A stretch of 64,000 bases of DNA from Sinotaia quadrata. Lineage: Eukaryota > Mollusca > Gastropoda > Architaenioglossa > Viviparidae. Where the stretch lies: the NCBI GenBank assembly GCA_028829895.1, contig CM054181.1, positions 105,721,860 through 105,785,859 on the forward strand, given 5' to 3'. The notes below the pieces were generated by a model. It was not told the origin of the DNA, made no database searches, and saw only the letters and a program-made list of their open reading frames with translations. The translations under genes were made by a program, and so were the position numbers. Below, in pieces: positions 10,638-21,800 of this stretch; positions within the stretch are counted from its first letter, which is position 1; each line of letters begins with the position of its first letter.

Positions 10638-12506
10638 AGCTGCATTAAAATGTTGCTTTATTATCAGTTTGCAGAAATAATGGTATTAAAAAAAAATGTT
10701 ACGAGAATACGAGAGATCCAATGATGCGTTTAATAACACTTTTGTCAAGAGTTCTATTTTGTTTATGTTATTTAATCTGTTTTATGAAAGATAATAACTG
10801 ATTTACATAAATCCGAAGTTTCTACTTTTCTAATCGAACAAGAAATGAATAGGAGCCTATAAATGCCTGTAAATGGATTCAATTATATTTATCATCCCAG
10901 AGAAAAAAGAAAGCACAGTGCAGTACCACTGCTCACAACACGAAGTAGAAGAATCCATTCCAAGTAAGAAAGAGTCAAGGCCTGTCTTTAAATTTAGATT
11001 GTAATCACGTGTCATGGTGTATGGGTCAGTGTGACATTACCCACTTAAGAGGGCACAAATGCACCAACTTACAAAGCAGCATAACGTTTCCACATAAAAG
11101 TTAACAATTATATACACAGCACTATTAAAATAAATGTTGATTTCCTATCCACAATTTACAGATTACTATTTATCTTTCAATTTAAAAAAAAGCAACAACA
11201 TCCTCACTCTGATATTCTATAAAAAAGTTTACAATGTCTGAATCGAATCAAATAAGAAAACCACAACACTCATACTGAGGGACGCCCACCCCACTCCACC
11301 CCCACCTCCAGGGATTATTAAAACCAAGCGCTTATTTAAGTGATCTTGATTCAGGTACTATTATTGAATCATTTTGGATTTGGGAGATGTAAGCGGTATC
11401 GCGAGCAAATGATTGAAAGAATAATTCTCGTTAGGCCCGATTGCTAACGCGCCTCTCCCATTGCCGTTTCTCTACTGACTCGTGATTGACGCTTGTTTAA
11501 TGAAATCGCGCTTTTCTCGCCGCACTGTTAAGACGGCATATACATGCGTCACAATGCCCTTGAATGCATGTAGAGGGGAGGGGATGGGTTTGATCAATAC
11601 GTTATTGATTTATCCAGCGCAGTTTTGATATTGAGGATTATCTACTTAATGGTCAATATCTCATGTAACTTTGAGCGCCTATCTATTTTTTTTTCAAACA
11701 AATCTGTTTAAATGTATAGTGTCACAAAGTGCTTTTGCGAATCTTGACCCGATTGGTGAGTGTACGTTATCTCCCCTTGATTATGTGCCTTTTCTTAATG
11801 ATAGGTCAGTATTAATTATTTTAATTCTCTATCATAGCTTCTTCTAGCTTTAATTTTCTGTACAGGATGTCAGTATTATTTGAAGACAGCGTCAAGGAGT
11901 TTTTTTTTTTTTTTTTTTATTGACGTGCATGTAATTTCTGCTCAACTTTCACATTGGGCGCATCCATTACAGATTTGTGTTGAACTTCCGGAATTTGGTA
12001 TTGATAACACATACTTCAATGTGATATGCATTTTGGATTGTGTTGACATTAAACAACGTATAAAATTATATGCAATATTCTCCATATCACAACGATTTAT
12101 TAAAATTACTTTATAAAAAAAAATATTTAAAGCAAAACTGGCTTCATAAAACTGGTTCGCTAATTAAGAAAAGTATATGTTAAATTCACAAAGAACAATT
12201 TGCATATTTATAAGTTTAGTGATTGACGTCAGGTTGTGTGTGTGTAAGGGGGGGGGGGGGAGGTAACGCAACAGAAGTCAGTTTTTCTCGTTGAATATCA
12301 CAGCAGAAACGTAGAGCAGCTGAAAGAAAAAGGCAGGCCTGAGAGAGGAAGATCTGATAAGTCTGTGTCGTGTGCATCAAACAGAAAAGTGCCTGCAAGA
12401 ATTAGAACTTTTATATTCCGTCGTTTATTTCAATTTCCTTGTGTTGCCAGACTTTTACCATCCATTTTGTGTTCGTGTATTTCTCGGTCTCTGTATATAT
12501 ATATGC
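10638..12506. other. Non-coding stretch with a GC-richer patch
   Basis: Mostly AT-rich. About 11390-11570 is less AT-rich, non-repetitive and rich in CG dinucleotides (GTATCGCGAGC, TAACGCGCC, AATCGCGC), which would fit a conserved regulatory block, but I have no comparison. Homopolymers occur at about 11901-11918 (T18) and 12248-12260 (G). Confidence 0.45.
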
Positions 12507-12685
12507 CAGGGTGGTCCAACTTTTTCAACCTCAAGGCCACATAAACCAAAATTTTAATGTTCGCGGGCCATTCATAATAAAAAATAAAATTAATTATAAA
12601 TTATATTTGTTTATGTGAGTGCGGGCCACAAAGCAATTTTACGCGGGTCACGTGTGGCCCGAAGGACTGCAGCTGGACCACGCTG
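12507..12685. mobile_element. Short hAT-type MITE (179 bp)
   Basis: The left end CAGGGTGGTCCAACTTTT and the reverse complement of the right end CAGCGTGGTCCAGCTGCA match at 12 of the first 14 positions. The interior has the GGCCACAT, GCGGGCCA, GTGGCCCGAA pattern common in hAT MITEs. The flanking octamers ATATATGC and ATACTCGC are only a weak 8-bp target duplication. There is no coding capacity. It is a different family from the element at 1-817, whose ends read CAGGGGTGCACAA. Confidence 0.65.
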
Positions 12686-13283
12686 ATACTCGCTACAGAT
12701 GTATGTGTGTGTTTGTATGTGTGTGGTTATTTTAAAATTATGCTATTTTTAGCAGAATAAGCATATAGACACAAAGCGTTCCGACGTCACAGAACACGTG
12801 ATCCTTTGCTCTTCGTGGCAAACACAAGTAAACGTCATAAATCAGTAAACTTTATTTTTAACTTCGTCAAACGCCCGGTAAAACCAGCAACCGGGTCTCT
12901 CTCTCTATATATATATCTGATGCTTGAATTCAAATAGCTTTTAAAGAACAAACAAGCAATCGTTTGCTTACAAATAATGTTGAACATAATTTTCAGAACG
13001 CACACACACGCGCGCACGCATTTGTAAAGCTTTCGCTTCGAAAAGTAAATTTCTACTCAAGAGGATTTTAGCCTGTGTTTGGTACGGCTACCCGCTTAAG
13101 TGGAGTTGCCCAGAAAGATTTTTTTTTTTAGAAAACTACAGAGCTGTTTGTACAAGAATCACCATCATCAGTAGCGAAAGAGTTCGAGTCTTTGTTATGT
13201 TTGCTCCGTTTTAAAATTTAATATTTGTAATCAATTGTGTTTCGCGCGTTTGCTTAACTTCCGTAATGTTTGAATAAGAACTG
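12686..13283. other. AT-rich non-coding stretch
   Basis: Contains short TG- and CA-rich runs (about 12698-12730, 12999-13020) and no recognised gene. Confidence 0.5.
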
Positions 13284-13287
13284 CATA

Positions 13288-13890
13288 AAAACAGGGACTG
13301 TCAAATATTCTGTACTTTAATATCAATATAACAACAGGGACTGTCAAATATTCTGTACTTTAATATCAATATAGCAACAGGGACTGTCAAATATTCTGTA
13401 CTTTAATATCAACATAACAACAGGGACTGTCAAATATACTGTACTTAATATCAATATAACAACAGGGACTGTCAAATATTCTGTACTTTAATATTAACAT
13501 AACAACAGGCAATGTTAAATGGTCTGTACTTTTATATCAGCATAAGCAATACAAACTGGGACTGTCAATGTTCTGTACTTTAATATCAATATAACAGCAG
13601 GGAATGTAAGATATTCTGTATTTTAATATCAACACAACAGGGAAATTAAAATGTTCTGGACTTTAATATTAACATAACAACAGGGAATGTCAAATGATTT
13701 GTACTTTATGTCAAAATAACAACAGTCAATGTCAAATGTTCTGTGCATTAATATCTATTTAACAACGGAAAATGTAAAATATTCTGTACTTTAATAGCAA
13801 CACAAAAAAACAGGAAATGTCAAATGTTCTATACTTTAATATCAACATAACAGCAGGAAATGCCAAATGTTCTCTATTACTAATGGGTAA
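13288..13890. repeat. 43-bp minisatellite with one decayed side
   Basis: ACAGGGACTGTCAAATATTC then TGTACTTTAATATCAATATA starts at 13291, 13334, 13377, 13420, 13462 and 13505, then continues as increasingly altered units (AATGTCAAATGTTCTGTACT) to about 13890. There are 13-14 copies. The left five are nearly identical while the right half has many substitutions and small indels. Confidence 0.92.
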
Positions 13891-14640
13891 CTGCAACACC
13901 GTTCGGTCTTTAAGAGCACGAAACGATATGAATGTCAAAGTGTTCACATGTTTACAGAACATGTTACTCTAACAAAAGAGCGTATCATATTGTCATATAT
14001 AATATAAATGTATGTGTGTGTATGTATGTTTATGTGCATGTTTGTATGTATGTATGTATTTATATATGTAGGTATATTCATACATTCGTACCTTTTCATG
14101 TAAAGACTAATGGGCAATTCTACTGTGCCATAAAAACGTTTATGTCATATTGTCATTAAAAGTAAAATATATTTGTGGCGGAGTAAATTTGCCTCTCCTT
14201 ATTTCTAGATTTAATTGTTATATAAATTGTTAAATTGTCAACGTGACCTGGCCTTCGGCACTCCTTATGATAGTATTTTAGTAAGTGTCAAAGTTAGAGT
14301 AAGCAGCACTAATTGAGAATATGCTAGAAAATTGCTAGAAAAATCCAAACAAGTTCCAACTTGGATGAGTAGTTTCCTGACTAATAGTCTCACACTTGTT
14401 CATATCAATTTCATCCAATAGGTATGGACATGGACTGGAATTTTCTTTGTTGAAGAAGTGCTCTATTCTAATCACTTTGAATTTGAACATAACTCCAGTC
14501 TGGTCATAAGGTCAATCATTAGCTTATGAGCAGAGCAAGTGTTTTTAGTTATCACTTCACGCTACAGTAACTACTGTACTCTACTTGAATATTTTGATGT
14601 ATGCTATTGACGTTGTTGTCAACATATCAGTAAATTGTGA
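13891..14640. other. AT-rich non-coding stretch
   Basis: Contains a TATG/TG-rich patch near 14005-14080. No gene recognised. Confidence 0.5.
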
Positions 14641-14652
14641 TGCTGTAAGTTA

Positions 14653-14871
14653 ATTCCCTTGAATTCTGTTCGAGAACTAATATGGCGGAAATGTGTGGCC
14701 TGAGCTTGGTCTCGAGAATTCACAAAGATCATTGTGAACATTCCTCATGGTGTGTTGAGTGAACATTCATGAAACTTCGAGACCACTCCTCCTTATAGTA
14801 CTTAATAGAGCATATGAAATTCATGACGATTCTCAACAGCATGCTTGGACAGTGTGTTGAAGATTCTGGAA
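14653..14871. promoter_or_regulatory. Cluster of heat-shock-element-like sequences
   Basis: Heat shock factor binds alternating inverted NGAAN pentamers. At 14761-14783 the sequence is GAAcaTTCatGAAacTTCga followed by GAC: four perfect alternating pentamers and a fifth with one mismatch. At 14859-14871 there is a perfect triple, GAAgaTTCtgGAA. Weaker pairs occur at 14669 (TTCgaGAA) and near 14736 (GAAcaTTC). Two ATGGCGG starts flank the cluster: 14683 plus (26 codons) and 14972 minus (56 codons, Ala/Ser/Thr/Arg-rich start). Neither product is recognised. Function is inferred from motifs alone. Confidence 0.4.
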
Positions 14872-14975
14872 ATGTGTCTAGAAGGGGCACATGGACCCTC
14901 GCCTAAATATGAAAGGCAGTGACTTGTTGCAAACCGCGTGATTGTGAAACATGTACTGGCGACAGCCGCCATCTT

Positions 14976-16180
14976 TGTTCAGGTTATGTGCATTGACTTT
15001 AATTATTTTTCTAAACTCCACTTCATTTCCACGATGGTATCCATGAACTTGATTATATATCTATGCCTTTGACCATTTATGTCTATACTAGGATAAACTG
15101 AACAATTGTCCAGCGTTAATTGACCATTGTTGTGAAGTAATGTAAATGTCAATGCTCTTTGATTATATTCATATGTTATATATTTGATTGTTGATTTAAC
15201 AAATGTATTGTTAAATTTATTGACCTTCTTAGACATATTGATAACCATATGATGGAAAGACAGTGGGTGGATGGAAGCTCGCTAAAAGTAGATTAAAGAC
15301 GGATTTTTCTTCTCTTTTAGTAAGGAGTTTTCCATCTACCGAAATATTGTGTGACGGTAAATGTTTGTCTTTAATGGAGAAAACATCTACAACGCCCGCT
15401 TATCCGCCAAATGAGAGAGACGAGTGTGTCTTCTGGAGAATTATTTTTTTATTAATAACATAAATAAGATTCTCAACGCTTGTAATTAGTTACTGATGAT
15501 TAATCTACAATAATAATCATAACCATTAACTAGGTGGCGCTAGCGCCACAATATCATTGTGAATAAGTGACGTCATTAGTTCGAGCATCAAGACATTTCA
15601 TTATGGCGAAATGGAACGTCAGTTAATCGTGACTAATCTTTACTTAATCTCTGACATGCTAAAGTAAATACAAAATTAACTTTTCGCATACTGACCATAA
15701 AAGAATGTTAGCTTTGCTTACAGTTACCAGTAATGAAAGCTGCTAAGAAAAAATGAAAGACAGAGACGTGGCTACCATCGAATAGAAACAAGTGAGAAGA
15801 TTAAGTGGCTGTCAGACTCCAGGCTGCGTAAGAACAACAATTGTATCTGAGATTGATGAGACAAAAAGAAACAAGAGTGCATATAGTGGAAACAAACAAA
15901 CAAACAAAGTTCACTTTTAGCAGTAGACGTAAGAAATAATTAGAGAACAAAGGTGTACATGATGCGAGATAAACGTGGACGTGTGAAATGATAAATGCTT
16001 GCAATAATATGCAAACAGATTGCATGATATAATTTCAATAACTAAAGGTTAACACAGCATCAATACGAACATTAAAGCAGACAAATAGCTTATTTAGGAG
16101 CACAGCCACACACATACACACACACATAAACACAGACACACACCACACACACAATTAGGAAAAAAAATGAGAGGAGTGTC
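14976..16180. other. AT-rich non-coding stretch
   Basis: Contains a CRE-like GTGACGTCATT near 15567 and a CA-rich patch at 16107-16152. Open frames here are short and carry no recognisable domain. Confidence 0.5.
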
Positions 16181-16532
16181 TGTTTTCTTCATTGTGTGCA
16201 TGTCTTAGTTTTTTTCTTTACGCCTATATAATCTATCTTCCTCTTTGTAAATGTCTATCTGTTAAATCGTATACATATATTTTTGTTTTATCTTGTAGAC
16301 CTATGTAATTTTTTACTCCACTGTTGTCTCTTGTAAATGTACATTTGTGTTTTTTTTTCCTTGGTTGGACTATGTCATTTTTATCTTCCGTTTGTCATAT
16401 TTGTCTTACTCCATTATTGCAGGTATGTAAATTTATTTTGCCTTTACGGGACTGCATTATGTTTTTGTATTCTCTGTAATTATGTCTGCCTCTTTTATTG
16501 TATACAGGTACCTTACACTTTTGTTTTGTTTT
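16181..16532. repeat. Degenerate T-rich repeat tract
   Basis: Loose recurrences of CTCTTTGTAAATGTCTATCT and GTAGACCTATGTAATTTTTT resemble sequence at 27.4-28.3 kb. The period is irregular and copies are strongly diverged. Confidence 0.45.
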
Positions 16533-16725
16533 GATGCGACTGTTTAATGAGGTCGACTCCTTTATTATATATATATATGTATACACACGACTGTTTAATG
16601 AGGTCGACTCCTTTATTATATATATGTATACATGCGACTGTTTAATGAAGTCGACTCCTTTATTATATATATGTATACACACGACTGTTTAATGAGGTCG
16701 ACTCCTTTATTATATATATGTATAC
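16533..16725. repeat. ~47-bp minisatellite, left half (split by the LTR element)
   Basis: CGACTGTTTAATGAGGTCGA followed by CTCCTTTATTATATATATGTATACA starts at 16537, 16588, 16636 and 16682. Units alternate between CATGCGACTG and CACACGACTG starts. The array stops at TATAC (16721-16725), the target-site duplication of the retrotransposon, and resumes at 25194. Confidence 0.95.
16721..16725. repeat. Target-site duplication TATAC, left copy
   Basis: TATAC directly precedes the left LTR and also directly follows the right LTR (25194-25198). A 5-bp duplication is usual for Ty3/gypsy integrases and defines the element ends. Confidence 0.95.
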
Positions 16726-17120
16726 TGTCACAGGAAATGAGGGACAGAAATTATATTTTATTTCATTTTAAAAAAACCGCTAACAAAACTAATTGAAGTA
16801 ATCCGAGTTTTGTTATTTTTCGTATGTAGCATGTAAATTCCAGTAACGGTCACCTAAGATCTCTTTAGTAGACAGACGTTCGTGACGCAGTGTGTGTTAA
16901 TATATCATATTGAATATATGTATTAGTTTATGAAGGATATGTATATTAAATGATTGGGACAACTGCGTAGTACCGTCACATGTTGTTGACGAGAGAAATG
17001 GCCAGTGCGCATTAGAATTGACCACAGAAAAGCGTGCATCACGATTACCACTATATATCCAAGGCAAAAATCATGTCACAGGACATAGCTTCTGGAAGTT
17101 TTGGAAACCTTCAGTGAAAC

Positions 17121-17128
17121 TATATAAG
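17121..17128 (+). promoter_or_regulatory. Candidate LTR TATA box
   Basis: TATATAAG about 395 bp into the left LTR, repeated in the right LTR at 23878-23885. It is the best TATA match seen on the sense strand and would drive the genomic RNA, with R starting about 25-30 nt downstream. No transcript data support it. Confidence 0.45.
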
Positions 17129-18212
17129 AGGCAAAATGAAGACTTTATTCTCAATGTTGAAAACGTCGATTCGTCTGAAGCCAGTCTAACTTCACGTATG
17201 AATTATCTCATGTACAGAGATTTCATAAAGGAAAGCTGCAATAATCTCTTTCCATCCGTTTTCCATCCGTCTGATGCCATATATCGAGTAACGAGGCAAA
17301 ATTACTCAGTATAATTGTTGGCAAAGTGGAAAGTTCGCTGTCAAGAAAAACCCGATGCATGTGACGCTGGTTGTATGCAGTTAACGACACGAGGGACCAA
17401 CTTGCTCTTCCCCCTGTCTGAGTTCGTTTTGGCAGTCTATCCCGCAAATTGAGGGGCTGGCGCCGGAGATACATATCCGGATTTCTACACTCAATGTAAT
17501 GCGACGACACATCCCACTGGACGACTCCACCCGATAATGCTCAACGTCGTTGGGATGTCCGTTTCCACGACAATTATCGAAGCTGACAACAGTCAGCTAA
17601 ATTTCAGATTTCTCCCCAGTGATAATCTGAAAGTGGTGCCTAGATTCTGCAGAATCTTCACCTGTAATGCGACGCCTCAATTGCGTCCCGTCTTCACTTT
17701 GAAGTGCCGCTTATAAGTGACGTGTGAGCTTACGTCATCTCCTTGGAACTCTGACATTAATAGTGAGTAATCATTAGCACGGCTAACGCGCACATACTTA
17801 AGTCTAGGACTCTTAAGAAAATGAACACTATTATATCGTTTGCAAAATAAGAACTCTAATGTTAAAAGTAATGCTTATTTTACATGTCAACTATTGTTGA
17901 AGCGGCCCCATTTGCCGCATAAGAATTGTGTAATTAATCTTTATTTTATATAATGAATTTCATCATTTTCATCTCCCCTTATTTCCCACAGAGTGTATGA
18001 CATTGGAAAGTTGAATGAATGATTAATCACTGTGCGAAAGAGTAGTGCCCCTTTTAAATCGGGAAATAAATAACCTGATTTAAACATCTTTCAACTCTCT
18101 TGTTATTCATAGTTTTTGAGAGGGACGAAAGAATTTGTACTATTGTTTTGCACCGTTCGTCTGTTCGTCCATTTATTCACCTTTATGATACACACTCACA
18201 ACACACACCGCC

Positions 18213-18244
18213 AATAAAACGTTCCTTGGCATGACATTAATAAA
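18213..18244 (+). terminator. LTR polyadenylation signals
   Basis: Two AATAAA hexamers (18213-18218 and 18239-18244; partners at 24970 and 24996 in the right LTR). The right-LTR copies would end the element's transcript, with cleavage shortly downstream. Confidence 0.5.
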
Positions 18245-18438
18245 GTGGGCCCCACCCAAACATCAATGGAGTATGTCATGTGTGTCTATGTAACAACTTG
18301 ACGCGACGTAGTACTGGCATACGTCACCGGGCTTTTCTTGGAGGTGCACCGGAGCAGGCCAAAAATAGACTTCACCCTTTGCATCTCTAACTTCAGCTCG
18401 GGGTCGGCTTGTAACGAGCCCTCCCGTTTTGTGACATC

Positions 18439-18456
18439 TGGTGACCCTGACGTGAT
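18439..18456 (+). other. Primer binding site, tRNA-Trp type
   Basis: TGGTGACCCTGACGTGAT begins 2 bp after the left LTR. Its reverse complement matches the 3' end of animal tRNA-Trp (…ATCACGTCGGGGTCA plus CCA, from memory) at 17 of 18 positions; the one difference would be a G-U pair. The spacing and TGG start are as expected for minus-strand DNA priming. Confidence 0.85.
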
Positions 18457-18888
18457 CTGACAAGGTAAATTGTGTTGTTGTAAGAAAGTGTCATCTCTTT
18501 CCTGCTTTTCTATCTCATCACCATTATGCATTGTTTATTGCATGTTAGGGCTTTGCTATTGAGACTTAGGTGAACTGGATTTTGATAAGACTTATTATTG
18601 TGTTGAAATAAGTTTTATAATCTTTACGCTATTATCGTTAACGCGTACCGACTCGAGTTTAGACGTACATAGATCGATATTTTGTACGCCACATTAGCAA
18701 CCGTTGTTTTGCTAACTTTGCAAATTCGCGATTGGGATTCCTTTTACTCGTGTTTGTCATAATCCTAATCACGTGGTAGCTGGTGTTCATACGCACACCA
18801 TTGCACCACTGGTGACCGACAGAGGTCAAAATCCCGCGAATATTCTAAGTCACTTTATCCATACTCGTGATAACTAGCAATTTTTAAA
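18457..18888 (+). other. Leader between primer binding site and gag-pol
   Basis: Untranslated leader, 432 nt after the primer binding site, expected to hold packaging and dimerisation signals. I identify none of these specifically. Confidence 0.6.
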
Positions 18889-21800
18889 ATGGCCGAGCTA
18901 GTAAACATAAAGAAAGAACTCATGGCTATGGGTAGAGAATTCGGGTATGAGAAAGCCGAGTTAAAGAAATACGTGGATGAGGAGATAGCTAAATGGTATG
19001 TTGCGAAAGAAAATGAGGCGAAAGAGGCTATAGAGCTAGAAGATAAGAGACAGTTAGCTAAACAGCTAGAGATGCAAACTTTGAGAGAGCTAGAGGAAAA
19101 AAGATCGAAAGAGGCTAGAGAGCTAGAAGATAAGAGAGAGTTAGTTAAACAGCTAGAGATGCAAACTTTGAGAGAGCTAGAGGAGAAAAGATCGAGAGAG
19201 GCTAGAGAACTAGAGGATAGGAAAAATGAGCTAGAGGAAAAAAGAGCGAAAGAGGCAAGAGAAATAGAGTTATTAAAGATTCAGTCTGCTAGGGATTTAG
19301 AAGATAAAAGGCAGGAAGTAGAAGAGAAAAAGCTTAAGTTAAAAGCTAGAGCACATCAGGAACAGCTTGAATTAGCTAAGCAAGAGGTAACAGCTAGAGA
19401 GAAGTTGTTAGATGGGACTGCTAAGCAACAGGCCGAATTAAATAAACCCCGTACACGGCTAGCTTTCTTTAACCCTGAAGTCGAGACGATTGACGAGTTT
19501 TTGACACGCTTTGACAGTTTCATTGCCAACTTTAATTACACTGACATTGAAAAGAAACAACAACTCGGTCAAATACTTCAAGGTGAAAGCTCGCGCGCAT
19601 TTACTGATCTAACGCGCGATCCCGCTATTACTTATGCAGATCTCAAAACGGGTTTGATGCGTACTTTTCAATGTACAGCAGAAGGCTTTCGAAAAATGTT
19701 TAGGAGGGCCATACCCAAAGCTAATGACACCATGCAAGCCTTCGGTACCCGGTTACGCCATTATCTTGATAGATGGATTGATTTGACAGACATCAGGAAG
19801 ACATATGAGGGCCTATTTGATTTGATATTAAGAGATCAATTTCTCCATATTGCTCCGCCCGCAATGACGACATATTTGCAGCGAAATCCTCCGACTAACT
19901 TCAGTGATATGTTGAAGTTAGCAGACACGTATAATGATTACCCTGATCCGGTAATTACGAGGAGTGCACCACGCCCTCTTACAAATCGGCAGAAGTATAC
20001 ACCGAAACTGAACCGACCGATGACGAAATCGGAAAAACCCGAACCGGTACAGCGGACATACACTAAGTCACAAGACGTACGACGTCACACACGTGACTCC
20101 CCACCTATGACATGTTACACTTGCAAAGGGAAGGGGCATAGTTCTCAGAACTGTCCCAGTCCACGTGATGTAAAGGTATGCACTGAAACAGGTGCAACTC
20201 TAAAGACCCAACAGGCTACAGTAAACGGACAAAAAGTCAAAATACTGGTCGATACAGGCGCGTCCATAAGCTGCATAAATGCTAAACTTGTACGCCCTGA
20301 ACAGTATCTAAGGGGTAGTGTCCGCATTCGATGTGTTATGGGACACCTTAGTACATGTCCAAGAGCCACTGTACATGTTACGTCATCCGTATTTTCCGGT
20401 ACAGTCACCGCCGCAGTGATAAGAGACATGCAGTTCGGATTCATACTATCGCCCGAACAGTGTGACGCACACACTGATGACATCTATCCTGTTCTCCCCG
20501 TAACCACTAGAGCACAACGGGAACGTAGTAAACAAGGACCCCCAGCTCTAAAGATAGTCGAGAACACATTTCCGCAGTTGACCCCAAGTCAACTCAGTCA
20601 CCTGCAGCAGGAGGACAAAAGCTTGTCCTCAATGCTAAAGCTGGCACGGAAAAACACTATTACGTCCAGCAAGTACGCGACAATTACGTATTTCCTGAAG
20701 GACGGACTAGCGTTTCGGCGCACCGACTTTAAGGAAAATGATACTAGAAGCACCACGTGTTTATTTACTCCTACACCACTCAGACCGCTGATTCTAAGCT
20801 TTGCACACGACTCAATCATGTCTGGACATCAGGGCGCGCGTCGCACTGAGCAGCGAGTTCGTGAAGACTTCTTTTGGCCAGGCCTGAGTAGGGATGTTCG
20901 CTCGTACGTTCGTACATGTACGCAGTGTCAACAACATATTGACCGAGGGCGTGTCAGTCGAGTTCCCCTCGAGATAGTACCAACAGTAGAGGAACCATTC
21001 CTAAAAGTCGCAGTAGACATTATTGGCCCAATCATTCCCGCGGCCGAAGGAGGATATCGCTATATCCTAACAATCGTGGATTTTGCAACACGATATCCAG
21101 AAGCAGTCGCATTAAAGGGCATCACAGCAATTGAAGTCGCAGACGCTTTAATAGACGTATTTTCTCGCACGGGCGTTCCCCGAGAGATATTGAGTGACCA
21201 GGGCACTCAATTCACCTCAGCAATGATGGCTGAAACAATGCGTCTACTGGCGTGTAAACAGTTGTTCTCATCACCATATCACGCTCAGTCTAATGGTGCC
21301 GTTGAACGTTTCAACGGTACAATAAAGAAAATGTTAATTAAAATGGCCTCGGAACAACCCGACCAGTGGCCGCGTTTTCTAGCACCATTACTCTTCGCGT
21401 ATCGCGAACTCCCACAAGAGAGTACGGGCTACTCACCGTTCCAACTACTATACGGCAGGCAACCTCGTGGTCCCCTTAAGCTAATTAAAGAAACATGGGT
21501 CAAGGGAGACACTGTGACCGATGGTAAAGATGTTCACACGTACGTAGCCGAACTACGTCAACGTCTGACCGAAACGTGTCACTTAGCACAGGAAAACATT
21601 CGCGAAAAACAACCCCGATACAAGCGAAATTTTGACCGTACAGCTGTGGAACGTGACCTCGAACCAGGTCAGCTCGTGTTACTCTTGCGGCCCACGCATA
21701 ACAACCGCATGCAAATGCACTGGCGTGGACCCTATCGCGTTATTAAACGTGTGAAGCAGAACGACTACAGCATACAGATAGGAAATAAGCAGAAAATCTA

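Larger units (their letters stand above)
16726..18436 (+). repeat. Left LTR (1711 bp)
   Basis: Bounded by the inverted repeats TGTCACA and TGTGACA. Every LTR base I compared has its partner exactly 6757 bp downstream. A TATATAAG box lies at 17121-17128 and AATAAA signals at 18213-18218 and 18239-18244, a plausible U3-R-U5 arrangement. The LTR is long for a Ty3/gypsy element. An open frame at 17018-17314 has no in-frame ATG at its start and spans the TATA box, so I do not treat it as a gene. Confidence 0.97.

Noticed and set aside
13185..13196. GAGTTCGAGTC, a possible tRNA B-box (also GAGTTCGAATC on the minus strand near 45756)
   Set aside because: No cloverleaf stems, A-box or downstream T-run at the right distance; no tRNA or SINE can be supported.
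17018..17314. Open frame inside each LTR (98 codons, also at 23775-24071)
   Set aside because: It begins at TTG with no in-frame ATG upstream before a stop, spans the likely TATA box, and its presence in both LTRs follows from LTR duplication, not selection.
20145..20483. Minus-strand ORFs within gag-pol (also at 20598, 21679, 22443, 22803, 23193)
   Set aside because: Antisense shadows of the gag-pol frame.
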